Assembly (NCBI GenBank): GCA_963836015.1 | Contig: CAWIIF010000015.1 | Location: 1,612,001-1,676,000, forward strand | Origin: CAWCDJ01 sp963836015 | GTDB lineage: Bacteria > Acidobacteriota > Terriglobia > Bryobacterales > Bryobacteraceae | DNA length: 64,000 nucleotides | Direction: 5' to 3' | Shown here: one piece after another, positions 19,391 through 26,966 of the stretch | Position numbering within the stretch: the stretch's first letter is position 1 | How the letters are laid out: each line of letters begins with the position of its first letter | Position numbers and translations under genes: made by a program | The notes under the pieces: generated by a model | What the model saw: the letters and a program-made list of their open reading frames with translations, nothing else | Database searches by the model: none | What the model was told of the DNA's origin: nothing

Positions 19391-19426
19391 AGTGGGGCAG
19401 GCGTTTGGTTTGGGGCGCCTGCCCCA
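19391..19426. terminator. Long palindrome between convergent genes; copy 4 of the AGTGGGGC family
   Basis: Perfect 11-bp arms TGGGGCAGGCG / CGCCTGCCCCA flank a 12-nt T/G-rich loop. It lies between the end of the second receptor gene and the end of the convergent cyclotransferase gene, so it could terminate both. The core AGTGGGGCAGGC is shared with the copies at 5661 and 10403. Confidence 0.65.
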
Positions 19427-19427
19427 T

Positions 19428-20204
19428 TTACTGCGCAGGAGCCTTTTTTACCAGCTTGATCTCGAACAGCTTCGGCCACTTCTTGCCGGTCACGAACAAC
19501 CTTCCGCCCTGCGCGTCGTAGGCGATGCCGTTGAGGACGTCGGTGTCGGGCGCCTCGTCCGAAGGGCTCAACAGGCCGGTGAGATCGATCCAGCCGACCA
19601 CTTTGCCTGTGCCGGGGTCGATGCGGGCGATCCGGTTCGTCTGCCAGATGTTGGCGTAGATCTCGCCCTTTACCCATTCGAGCTCGTTCAGATCGGTGAC
19701 CGGCTGGCCGTCGGCGGTTACCGTGATCCGGCCGGTCTCCTTCAAGGTCTCCGGGTCCCAGAACCGCAATTGCGCGCTGCCGTCGCTCATGATGATGCGC
19801 TTGCCGTCCTGCGTTAAGCCCCAGCCCTCGCCCGGATATTCGAACTGCCCTTTCGGCTGGAAGGTGGCGAGGTCGTAGATGAAGCCGAGCTGCGATTTCC
19901 AGGTGAGCTCGAGCAGGCGGTCCTTCCAGTCGATGATGCCCTCGCCGAAGTATTGGCCGGGCACTTCGCGCTCCAGGAGCACCTGGCCGGTTTCGAGCTT
20001 CACCTTGCGGATGGTGGATTGCTCGTAGAGGCCGGTGCCTTCATAGAGGTAGCCGTCGAGGTAGAAGAGGCCCTGCGTGAAGGCCAGGGGATCGTGCGGA
20101 TAGGCGTGGACCACCGTGTAGCCGTACTCGGGAATCGGGCCGGCCTGGGAAGCCGGACTGCACGCCGCCGCCGCCATCGCGGCCGCCACAATCAACAGAC
20201 GCAT
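19428..20204 (-). CDS. Glutamine cyclotransferase family lipoprotein
   Basis: Members of this family (PF05096-like) cyclise N-terminal glutamine to pyroglutamate. The protein is 258 residues with a lipoprotein signal MRLLIVAAAMAAAACSPASQ, whose Cys would be lipidated, placing it in the periplasm. The rest is a five-bladed beta-propeller: YTVVHAYPHDPLAFTQGLFYLDGYLYEGTGLYEQSTIR, then GQYFGEGIIDWKDRLLELTW, EGWGLTQDGKRIIMSDGSAQLRFWDPETL, DLNELEWVKGEIYANIWQTNRIARIDPGTG and a final VLNGIAYD blade, all typical of the family. I choose the ATG at 20202-20204, with AGGT before it, rather than a longer frame that would put 25 basic residues ahead of the signal peptide. Confidence 0.9.
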   Translation of the reverse strand: MRLLIVAAAMAAAACSPASQAGPIPEYGYTVVHAYPHDPLAFTQGLFYLDGYLYEGTGLYEQSTIRKVKLETGQVLLEREVPGQYFGEGIIDWKDRLLELTWKSQLGFIYDLATFQPKGQFEYPGEGWGLTQDGKRIIMSDGSAQLRFWDPETLKETGRITVTADGQPVTDLNELEWVKGEIYANIWQTNRIARIDPGTGKVVGWIDLTGLLSPSDEAPDTDVLNGIAYDAQGGRLFVTGKKWPKLFEIKLVKKAPAQ

Positions 20205-20232
20205 ACCTAGGTGATTGTGGCACAAAAACGCG

Positions 20233-21126
20233 CTAGAACAGTTCCGACGGCGTATGCGGCTTCTGATAGATCCCGGCATTCGCCAGGTAGTGATACGGAT
20301 TCTGCGGAATCCCGCCTACCCGCACTTCGTAGTGCAGATGCGGAGCGGTCGCCCGGCCCGAACTGCCCACGCGTCCGACATACTCGCCGCGCCGCATGGT
20401 CTGCCCGGTGTGCACGAAAATCTGCGAGAGGTGCGCGTAGCAGGTCTCGAGGGAGCCGCCGTGGTCCACGCACACCAGCCGTCCGTAACCGCTGTCCCAG
20501 CCGGCGTACACCACGATGCCGTCCGCCGTGACGTGTACCGGGGCGCCGTACGGCGAGCTGATGTCCACTCCTTTGTGGAATGCGCCTTCACCCGAGAAGG
20601 GATCGGTTCGCATGCCGAAGGAACTCTGCATCAGTTTTCCGTCTACCGGCCAGATGCTCGGCTTGGAGCCGACCACCGTGAATCCGCGGGATTGCCGGTT
20701 CTGCAGCGAGAGCAGGTCGGCGCTCTTGAGGAAGTCGTAATCCTTCACGCTCTCCGCAAACGTGGGAACCAGCTTGCCTTCCGACGTGATGTCGGCGGGA
20801 CCTTCGAGCTTCTGCTTGATGCCGTAGGCCAGGGAAACCTCCTTGGCATACAGCTGCAGGCTGGCGAGCTGCCGGTTGGTCTCGCTGACCGTGTTCTGCA
20901 AATTCTGGTAACGCGTCCGAAGCGCGTCCGCTTCGCGTTTCAGTGCGTTGTAGTTGGCGACCTTCCATGCCATCCGGGCGTAGCTGGCGACGAAACCGAA
21001 TACCGAGAAACAGCCGAAAAGAGCGAGAGCAAGGATGATATAGACAGCTTGATGAGGGACGTGAATGCGCCGGAGCCTGCCGCGGAGAGAATGGGCCAGT
21101 ACTACCACAAAGTATTCTTGCTTCAT
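20233..21126 (-). CDS. M23 family peptidoglycan endopeptidase, membrane-anchored
   Basis: A 297-residue protein of the LytM/M23 type, which cleaves peptide cross-links in peptidoglycan or activates amidases that do. It has one N-terminal membrane helix (VYIILALALFGCFSVFGFVA, about residues 28-48), a coiled-coil stretch (NALKREADALRTRYQNLQNTV), then the peptidase domain SSFGMRTDPFSGEGAFHKGVDI. The zinc ligands are His and Asp of HKGVD and the HLH of APHLHYEVR, so the active site looks complete. The start MKQEYFVVV at 21124-21126 has GGAGAA before it; the frame stays open further upstream but would run through the divergent permease's promoter. The layout, coiled coil included, resembles the regulators of cell-wall hydrolysis as much as a free enzyme. 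Confidence 0.9.
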   Translation of the reverse strand: MKQEYFVVVLAHSLRGRLRRIHVPHQAVYIILALALFGCFSVFGFVASYARMAWKVANYNALKREADALRTRYQNLQNTVSETNRQLASLQLYAKEVSLAYGIKQKLEGPADITSEGKLVPTFAESVKDYDFLKSADLLSLQNRQSRGFTVVGSKPSIWPVDGKLMQSSFGMRTDPFSGEGAFHKGVDISSPYGAPVHVTADGIVVYAGWDSGYGRLVCVDHGGSLETCYAHLSQIFVHTGQTMRRGEYVGRVGSSGRATAPHLHYEVRVGGIPQNPYHYLANAGIYQKPHTPSELF

Positions 21127-21217
21127 AGTCTTCTCCGTCCGGGTTCTTTTGGATTCGGGTGAACGTGCATACACCCGGAACCCGGTGGGGCTATTTGCAA
21201 CTACCGATTGGCGAAAC

Positions 21218-22114
21218 ATGAACTGTAACAACTCGGACACACCGTTGTCAAGCCCGACCAGCCGTTGCAAGTTATTGAAAAAATTGGTATTGTTCAATCT
21301 TAACGTGCCCCGCAGACTGCCCGGAACTCTATTTTTGCGGAATCTGGTGGAGCGCCGCGGCCTGCTCTTCCAACTCGTGCGCCGCGACTTCGAGCAGCGC
21401 TTCGTCGGCTCCGCGATCGGCTGGATCTGGGGCCTGATTCATCCGCTGGTACTCCTGGCCAGCTGGTATTTTGTCTTCCAGGTTTGCCTGCGGATGAAAC
21501 TGGTCGGCCAGCCTACCGACAATTACGCGCTATTTCTGTTTGCAGGCATGCTGCCCTGGCTGCTGTTCAACGACACCGTACAGCGCTCGGCATCGAGCCT
21601 GCTCGATCAATCCAACCTGATCACGAAGACCGTGTTCCCGGCTGAAATCATCCCGGTCTCGGTGTTCCTCTCTTCGGTCATCAGCCATCTGCTGGCGCTG
21701 GCCCTGATGGTGGCGGCGGCGGGAGTCTATCTGAACCGCATCAGCATCTTTCTGCTGCTGCTGCCGGTCTATATCCTGGTGATCGGCCTGCTTTCGGTCG
21801 GATTGGGCTGGATCGTCGCCAGCCTGCACGTCTTCTTGAGGGACACGGCGCAGTTCGTCAGCGTCCTGCTGACCTTCTGGTTCTGGGTGACCCCCATCAT
21901 GATCCCGTCCACTTCCTATCCGCCATGGGCGCGCTTCGCCCTCGTTGCCAATCCCTTGTATTACGTGGTGCGGTCGTATCGGACCGTCCTGCTCAGCTCG
22001 GCCATGCCCGACCCGCGCGATCTGGCGGTCTCGGCCGCGTGCGCGGGCGCCGCTTTCCTGGTGGGAGGCCTCTTTTTCCGGCACATGAAGCGCGGATTCG
22101 CCGACGTTTTATAG
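21218..22114 (+). CDS. ABC-2 type polysaccharide export permease (Wzm/TagG-like)
   Basis: A 298-residue inner-membrane protein with six hydrophobic segments. The start of the conserved part, LVRRDFEQRFVGSAIGWIWGLIHPLVLLASWYFVFQ, and the later WFWVTPIMIPSTSYPPW and NPLYYVVRSYRTVLL are typical of ABC-2 permeases that export O-antigen, teichoic acid or other lipid-linked glycans. Such a permease needs a separate ATPase (Wzt/TagH), but none is encoded beside it: the next gene is convergent and overlaps its end by 6 bp, and the divergent neighbour is the M23 peptidase. The start is uncertain. I use the ATG at 21218; the first membrane segment begins about 45 residues later, so a GTG or TTG further in is possible. 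Confidence 0.85.
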   Translation: MNCNNSDTPLSSPTSRCKLLKKLVLFNLNVPRRLPGTLFLRNLVERRGLLFQLVRRDFEQRFVGSAIGWIWGLIHPLVLLASWYFVFQVCLRMKLVGQPTDNYALFLFAGMLPWLLFNDTVQRSASSLLDQSNLITKTVFPAEIIPVSVFLSSVISHLLALALMVAAAGVYLNRISIFLLLLPVYILVIGLLSVGLGWIVASLHVFLRDTAQFVSVLLTFWFWVTPIMIPSTSYPPWARFALVANPLYYVVRSYRTVLLSSAMPDPRDLAVSAACAGAAFLVGGLFFRHMKRGFADVL

Positions 22115-23572
22115 CAGCGGCAGAATCTGTTCGGGCCGGCGTGGCGCCGCCTCTTCCAGGCGGGCGTAAAGCGCGATCACGGGGTCCGGGGATGTTCGTA
22201 GCTCGGCGGCGGCCTTGCCGAATCCGGCCGGGTCGAGGGTCATCCGGCCCACCAGCGAATTGACGGGCAGCAGCCATTCCGCCCGGTTGGTTTGCGACAC
22301 CGGGTTTCGGGACAGGAACTCCACTTCCGCGGCGAGCACGGCCTCACGCAGCCGCCCCGCGGGCGCCAGGTTGAGGAGCGAAGCGTAGGCATCGGCCTTT
22401 TCGCGGAACTGCTCGACCGGCGTCTCGCGGGCGCTTTCCTTCCACCCGGCGAGAGCCTTCAGCAGGGCCTCGAGTTTGGCTGCCCATTCGGCGCTGCTGC
22501 GCGCGGCGGGCTGGTATGGCGTTCCTTCCGGCGTCAGGAACAGCCCCTGGTAGAGCTTGGAAATAGCGCCGCACTCCTCATCCCGGCAGCCGCGCAGGCC
22601 GGTGGCGGCGCCTTCCAGGCGCGCCGGAGTGGATTCTCCTTCGCCGATGGGAGCGAGCGGCCCCGTCCGCAGCTTCTCGTTGAAGAAGCGTATGTAATCG
22701 AGGGACAGTGTATCGAGCGCCATGCCGCCGGCCAGGCCGAACGCGGCGCTGGAGCTTCCATCCATCTGGTCGTCGTCGGCGCACCTCGCGGCCGAGAGGT
22801 TCACCACCAGGTAGAGGCGATAGCTTTCGAGCAGGGGCAGCGGCGAGATCTTGCGCCGCCTGCATTCCGCCGCCAGCGCCTGGATCTCCCTACCGGCGGT
22901 CCGGGAATAAGTGAACGAGCGGTCGTCACCCGAGATCTTGCCGAGCGCGGCGCCGAAGGAGGAGACCAGCGCCACAAAATCCTCATCGCTCACGGGAGCG
23001 GCGGCCAGCACGCGAGCGAGGGGCGCTACCTGGACCGGGGAGGAGAGCGCTCCCGCATAGTCGCGCAGGAAGCGGAATACGCCGCCCTTGGCTCTTTCCC
23101 CTTCCGGGAAGCCCTGGCCGGCGAGGCGGCCGAGTGCTTCATAGTACGAGCTGACGTCGTACGCCAGGAAATCGTCGCAGGTCAGGCGGGGCAGCACCGG
23201 CGGCTTGATCCTGGCGAACCACTCGCGGGCCTTGGCGGTGTCCAGGGGCAGGGCCGCTTCGACGGCCCGCACCTGGAGCGAGAGTGCGTCCAGGTTCTGA
23301 TCGAACGCGCGGTTGAGGAAGCGTACGGGACCATCCTGCCGCGCCATCGCGGCATGGCGCTTGAAGGGGAGTTGCGCGCGGGCCCCGTCAGCGAATGCTT
23401 CCTCCAGGAGTTCGATCCTGCGGGATGGGGGGAGGGAATCGAACCCGGCCAGCCGGATCAACGCGTCGGCGGCGAATTCGGGCGGCGCGGCGCGTGCGGC
23501 GTCGATCAGGGGATTCAAATCGGCGGCGGCGCAGAGCACCGGCAGAAGGAGCAGCAGGGTCGTCGGCTTCAC
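22109..23572 (-). CDS. Secreted alpha-helical protein of unknown function
   Basis: A 487-residue protein with a signal peptide (MKPTTLLLLLPVLCAAAD) and a long, mostly helical body rich in Ala, Leu and charged residues, reminiscent of TPR/HEAT-like superhelices but without a clear repeat consensus. Cysteines occur at TCDDF, AARCADDDQ and LRGCRDEECGAISKLYQG. The GTG start at 23570-23572 has GAGGT before it. Its last codons overlap the end of the convergent export permease. I do not recognise a family; similar secreted helical proteins are common in Solibacter-like genomes. Nothing in the neighbourhood fixes its role. Confidence 0.8.
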   Translation of the reverse strand: MKPTTLLLLLPVLCAAADLNPLIDAARAAPPEFAADALIRLAGFDSLPPSRRIELLEEAFADGARAQLPFKRHAAMARQDGPVRFLNRAFDQNLDALSLQVRAVEAALPLDTAKAREWFARIKPPVLPRLTCDDFLAYDVSSYYEALGRLAGQGFPEGERAKGGVFRFLRDYAGALSSPVQVAPLARVLAAAPVSDEDFVALVSSFGAALGKISGDDRSFTYSRTAGREIQALAAECRRRKISPLPLLESYRLYLVVNLSAARCADDDQMDGSSSAAFGLAGGMALDTLSLDYIRFFNEKLRTGPLAPIGEGESTPARLEGAATGLRGCRDEECGAISKLYQGLFLTPEGTPYQPAARSSAEWAAKLEALLKALAGWKESARETPVEQFREKADAYASLLNLAPAGRLREAVLAAEVEFLSRNPVSQTNRAEWLLPVNSLVGRMTLDPAGFGKAAAELRTSPDPVIALYARLEEAAPRRPEQILPLL

Positions 23573-23693
23573 GAACCTCTATTCTAACTTCAGAGCATCA
23601 GGGGGGAGGCAATCAGATCGGCGTACTCGATGGCCAAGCCGGATTGTGGGGTTTCGTCCCGGTTCGCTGCGGACGGGGTTGGGTCTCGGGCGC

Positions 23694-23885
23694 TTAGCTG
23701 CCCGCTGCCACGGAGGAGCCTTCGTTGATATGCGAATGCATGGTTGTCCAGATCACATTGACGGAGGGCGTTGCGCCGCCGACCAGCGCCATCGTCATCA
23801 GCGCGAAAATCGTAATGATTAGCGTATACTCAACCAGATCCTGTCCGCTTTCCTCGAACCAGAACCGCGATACCCATTGTGCCAT
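23694..23885 (-). CDS. flp: Flp/Fap family type IVb pilin
   Basis: A 63-residue pilin precursor. After a short basic/aromatic leader comes the hallmark prepilin segment EESGQDLVEYTLIITIFALM, with Glu and Tyr at the positions typical of Flp pilins (processing before the Glu-rich hydrophobic stretch by a TadV-type peptidase). It would be assembled into Tad pili, used for adhesion. The ATG at 23883-23885 is preceded by GGAGG. No tad assembly gene (cpaA-F, tadA-G, rcpA) is in the window, so this is a solitary pilin gene, which is common for Flp pilins in Acidobacteria. Confidence 0.9.
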   Translation of the reverse strand: MAQWVSRFWFEESGQDLVEYTLIITIFALMTMALVGGATPSVNVIWTTMHSHINEGSSVAAGS

Positions 23886-23993
23886 CGGGTGCCTCCATGG
23901 ATATTACAACCGACGGACGATGTCTTAATCAAGAGGAAATCCGGTCCTTCCAGTACCTGTTTTCAGCGAGATAGCAGGCTGATGCTGACCATA

Positions 23994-24046
23994 GTTAGTA
24001 CCGGTATGATACCCAGGACTATCGGAAGTTAGCAAACCGTACTAAC
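23994..24046. repeat. Interrupted inverted repeat upstream of the pilin gene
   Basis: GTTAGTACCGGT and, 30 nt later, ACCGTACTAAC are inverted copies with a single extra base. They lie about 110 bp upstream of the pilin start. Each half is also close to a regulator half-site, so a DNA-binding protein is possible; a structured RNA is the other option. Confidence 0.4.
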
Positions 24047-24256
24047 TTTAACCCGGCATACTGATAAGGCTTGGGGAAATGTGCGGAGAAACGAATCGGG
24101 AGGGGAGGATATGGAGCGTACCGCTCGGCCGTGCCGACCCCCGTAATGACCCGCGTTTTGTAAACGGGGTGGAGTCCTCCGAGCGCCTTCAGGCTTCTCC
24201 CTTGCGGCATGCCGCCGGGAGCTTGCACACCAGCGCGTTGTGATCGAGTCGGACCC

Positions 24257-24287
24257 CCTATTTTGATGGTGTTCGGATCAAAATAGG
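24257..24287. repeat. Perfect A/T-rich hairpin downstream of the gtrA-like gene
   Basis: Arms CCTATTTTGAT / ATCAAAATAGG are 11 bp and perfectly matched, with a 9-nt loop. It lies about 45 bp beyond the stop codon of the GtrA-family gene, so termination of that operon is plausible, though no T-run follows. The arms are much poorer in GC than the surroundings. Confidence 0.5.
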
Positions 24288-24332
24288 AAGACCGGCACCG
24301 ACATCGCAGACACGCTCCTCTACGATTCTACC

Positions 24333-24737
24333 TCACCTTTTGTGCCTGAACACAAACCATTCGCCGGCTGCGAAGTTGAGGAGCGAGCAGAGCGCGATGG
24401 TCACGCCGTTCGCCGCCATGTATTTCCAGTGCAGGCCGCCGACGAACAGGCGCATCAGGACGAGATTGCCGGCGATCGATACCAGGCCGTTTCCGGCATG
24501 GAACCGCAACAGCCGCAGGGCGATCTCCCGCGGCGGTCCGCCGGCCCGGTCCTTCCAGGTGAAGCGCTCGTGCCACACGAAATTGTGGAGGACGGCCGCC
24601 TCTACAGCCAGTGCGGTGCCCACCAGGTAGTTCATACCCAGGCCGCCGACCAGCACCCAGAGGCACGCGAGCTGAATCCCGACGCCCAGGGCGCCCACCG
24701 CGTTGAATTTCAGCCAGCGCAGCGCCAGCACCTTCAC
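24333..24737 (-). CDS. GtrA family membrane protein
   Basis: A 134-residue protein with four hydrophobic segments: FNAVGALGVGIQLACLWVLV, YLVGTALAVEAAVLHNFVWH, LVSIAGNLVLMRLFVG and VTIALCSLLNFAAGEWFVF. The motifs HNFVWHERFTW and NFAAGEWFVFR are diagnostic of the GtrA family, which is linked to flipping or transfer of polyprenyl-phosphate-linked sugars. The GTG start at 24735-24737 overlaps the stop codon of the upstream CDP-alcohol transferase gene by GTGA, so the two are translationally coupled. That coupling to a phospholipid enzyme, without a glycosyltransferase in the operon, is unusual for the family. Confidence 0.88.
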   Translation of the reverse strand: MKVLALRWLKFNAVGALGVGIQLACLWVLVGGLGMNYLVGTALAVEAAVLHNFVWHERFTWKDRAGGPPREIALRLLRFHAGNGLVSIAGNLVLMRLFVGGLHWKYMAANGVTIALCSLLNFAAGEWFVFRHKR

Positions 24738-25408
24738 GGCAGGCGCTCGGCGTTGTAGAGGGCGCGGGTATGGCGCACGGCGGACCACACGAGCATCCCG
24801 CCCATGCCCGCGATTCCGACCGCGCCGCCGACGTCGAACAGCAGAAACTGCCGTCCGAACAGCCGCACCACCGGCCGGAAGAAGAGCGCGATGTTGCCGA
24901 CGCACAGCAGCAGGCGCAGCTCGGTCGGCCCGAAACTCCAGAAGGAGAGATGAAACGAGCCGATCGTGTAGGTGGTGAGGTACACCTCGATGGATAGCAG
25001 GAAATACGCGATCAGCAGGCCGAGCGCGATGTACGGGGTCATGTATGTGGAGAGGGCCAGCCCTCCCATGAGGAAGAACGTGCCGATGGCGTCGGTGATA
25101 TGGTCCACGTAGAAGCCGTAGCGCGGCCGCAGACGGTTGCGGACGCGCGCCAGCGTGCCGTCCAGGCTATCGCCGAACCAGTTCACCGCCAGCGCCGCGA
25201 TCACTCCGAGGAGCGCCCGCCGGTCGCGGCTTGCGGCCCAGTAGAACGCACCCGCGGCAAACATAGCGGCGAAGCCGAGCGCCGTCAAATGATCGGAGTT
25301 CACCCACCCCGGCATGCGGTTGGCCAGCCAGACCAGCACCTTCTTCTCGGCCGCCGCCAGCATGCTCACCTGTTTCCGTTCCGCTTCGCGGAACGCTTGG
25401 TTCGACAT
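24734..25408 (-). CDS. CDP-alcohol phosphatidyltransferase family protein
   Basis: A 224-residue polytopic protein with the catalytic signature GDSLDGTLARV, then GFYVDHITD, giving the DxxDG, AR and GxxxDxxxD elements (nine residues, not eight, between AR and G). The family transfers a phosphatidyl or related group from a CDP-linked donor to an alcohol such as inositol, glycerol or choline. This branch, with the NRLRPRYGFYVDHITDAIGT wording, is not the PgsA branch, and its acceptor cannot be told. The ATG at 25406-25408 is used; an internal ATG at 25361-25363 with AGGTGA before it is a good alternative. It is the middle gene of a three-gene minus-strand set with an unknown membrane protein upstream and a GtrA protein downstream. 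Confidence 0.85.
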   Translation of the reverse strand: MSNQAFREAERKQVSMLAAAEKKVLVWLANRMPGWVNSDHLTALGFAAMFAAGAFYWAASRDRRALLGVIAALAVNWFGDSLDGTLARVRNRLRPRYGFYVDHITDAIGTFFLMGGLALSTYMTPYIALGLLIAYFLLSIEVYLTTYTIGSFHLSFWSFGPTELRLLLCVGNIALFFRPVVRLFGRQFLLFDVGGAVGIAGMGGMLVWSAVRHTRALYNAERLP

Positions 25409-25442
25409 ACCGACACGATAGCGTAATGCGTGATGCCCGAGG

Positions 25443-26498
25443 CTACGCCACCATCTCCGGCTGCGTGAACAGGAAGTGGTCGAAGTAGTAGTGAATCAGC
25501 AGGACGCTCAACACCACCACGAAGTAGCTCTGGTCGGCCGATAGCGGCGTCAGGGCGCGCACGATGACGGTGAGCACCACCAGGGCTCCGGTAGCGGCCA
25601 GGAAGCACAGGTAGTACGCGGTCATGCTGTTGCGGCGCACCATGCCGCGGACGAAGGCGCTGCCGATTTCACCCCGCTGATCGCGCAGGCGGTTGATCAG
25701 CCACAACAGGAACAGGTATTGGAAGGAGTGCCAGGTGTTGTAGCCCTGGAACAGCACGTCGAGGTTCGAGCCCATCGGCAGCAGAAACGACACCACCGTC
25801 GTGATCCCGATCAGCAGCGTCTTGGGGACGCTGCCGCGGCCCTCGCGGAATTCGACCACCGTCTTGGCCGTCCAGGCCACCAGCAAGGCTCCGAATACGG
25901 CCCCCGCTACTTCCGGAAGGTGCAAAGGACGGAGGAAATCCGGGTAGGGCAGGACGACCCCGCCGACATGAAACATTCCGAGGGAGATCTTGTAGATCCC
26001 GATAGGGTAAAGACCCGTCAGGATCAATCCGTAATCCACGTACCTGGACCATGCCGGTTCGGACTTGCGGCTCCGCGCGCGGTAGCAGTCGGTCAGGTAG
26101 ATGATCTGATGAAGCACGTGCAGCGACGCCCAACTGAAGAAAAAGGTGATCAGCAAGCGGTATTGATAGACGCCGAGCAGGATCACGAAGACCGGCAGAA
26201 TCAACGCGAAAGCGGTATACCGCGGGTGCCGGGAGCGAAAGTTGCCGTCGAGAAACGTGTAGGTAAAGGTGGAGAACAGGTGCGGACCGCCCACCAGGCC
26301 CGCCACCGTGATGTTGATGGCGTCAATCGCCTGTGCCGGCTTCATCCACCCGGAAATCTGGGCCAGCCAGGCGATCAGAAAGGGCAGGGGAACCAGAACG
26401 GCGCTGAAAATGATCAAGGGTAAATCCCAGGATGGTTTATAGATCCACCCCGGTTCGCGATGGGGACCCAGATGCGGAGCGCCCGCAATAGCGGCCAT
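25443..26498 (-). CDS. Polytopic membrane protein of unknown function with conserved-looking His motifs
   Basis: A 351-residue protein with about eight or nine hydrophobic segments. Histidines cluster near membrane boundaries: GGPHLFSTFTYTFLDGNF, SWASLHVLHQIIY, GYNTWHSFQYLFLLWL and IHYYFDHFLFT. Clustered membrane histidines recall di-iron or haem membrane oxygenases and desaturases, but no standard HxxHH set is present, so this is only a suggestion. It lies 34 bp upstream of the CDP-alcohol transferase gene and probably forms an operon with it and gtrA. I do not recognise the family. The ATG at 26496-26498 has only a weak ribosome-binding site. Confidence 0.75.
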   Translation of the reverse strand: MAAIAGAPHLGPHREPGWIYKPSWDLPLIIFSAVLVPLPFLIAWLAQISGWMKPAQAIDAINITVAGLVGGPHLFSTFTYTFLDGNFRSRHPRYTAFALILPVFVILLGVYQYRLLITFFFSWASLHVLHQIIYLTDCYRARSRKSEPAWSRYVDYGLILTGLYPIGIYKISLGMFHVGGVVLPYPDFLRPLHLPEVAGAVFGALLVAWTAKTVVEFREGRGSVPKTLLIGITTVVSFLLPMGSNLDVLFQGYNTWHSFQYLFLLWLINRLRDQRGEIGSAFVRGMVRRNSMTAYYLCFLAATGALVVLTVIVRALTPLSADQSYFVVVLSVLLIHYYFDHFLFTQPEMVA

Positions 26499-26621
26499 AG
26501 CGAGATGATACGATACCCGCTCTGTTGTTTCCAGCCGCGTCCGCTGAAGTTTATTTCAACACATGCGCTTGAAATTCAACCTCAATGGACATAGCATTGA
26601 GTCAAAGGATCGGATATTCAG

Positions 26622-26960
26622 ATGAAACTGTCTCTTATAGTCGCACTCCTGGCAGCCGCGAGTTTCGCGGGCTGGGGTCAAGCGGCGATGCCGCGCATGG
26701 TATCGGCCGAACCTCAAAACGGGAAAGCGGGCGATGTCATCGTGGTCACAGGTGAAAACCTAGAGAAGGACAACGTTGCCAAGGTGTATCTGACGGATGG
26801 CACCCACGACACACTGGTGGAAGTCACCGAACAGAGCGGCACGACAATCAAGTTCAAGATTCCGGCAAAGGCGACCGGGCGGCTGGCCCTGATGGTCCTC
26901 ACCGGCGGCAAGGACGCCAAACTGATCGAGCAGCCGGTCAAGGTTACGATCGACGAATGA
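26622..26960 (+). CDS. Small secreted IPT/TIG-domain protein
   Basis: A 112-residue protein: signal peptide MKLSLIVALLAAASFAGWGQ, then a single immunoglobulin-like IPT/TIG fold (PRMVSAEPQNGKAGDVIVVTGENLEKDNVAKVYLTDG ... IPAKATGRLALMVLTGG). The PxxGxxGDxVxVxGxNL start is the usual IPT consensus. It would act outside the inner membrane; single IPT domains usually bind other proteins or sugars, but nothing here says which. It is monocistronic and convergent with the TPR gene, with only 6 bp between the stops. Confidence 0.85.
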   Translation: MKLSLIVALLAAASFAGWGQAAMPRMVSAEPQNGKAGDVIVVTGENLEKDNVAKVYLTDGTHDTLVEVTEQSGTTIKFKIPAKATGRLALMVLTGGKDAKLIEQPVKVTIDE

Positions 26961-26966
26961 GGCCGG

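Larger units (their letters stand above)
23886..24332. other. 447-bp stretch without a supported gene, holding two inverted repeats
   Basis: No convincing coding frame is present; a 69-codon minus-strand frame at 24019-24228 has no ribosome-binding site and no family resemblance. Two inverted repeats are described separately (23994-24046 and 24257-24287). The segment 24120-24240 is rich in short self-complementary GC blocks and could fold, but it matches no riboswitch or ncRNA I know. The pilin promoter probably lies in the first 150 bp. Confidence 0.5.

Noticed and set aside
23431..23448. GGGAATCGAACCC, which resembles a tRNA T-arm
   Set aside because: It lies inside the long, well-formed reading frame of the secreted protein at 22109-23572, and no cloverleaf arms could be found around it.
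24019..24228. 69-codon minus-strand frame
   Set aside because: No ribosome-binding site or signal, and it lies in a region with palindromes; not supported as a gene.
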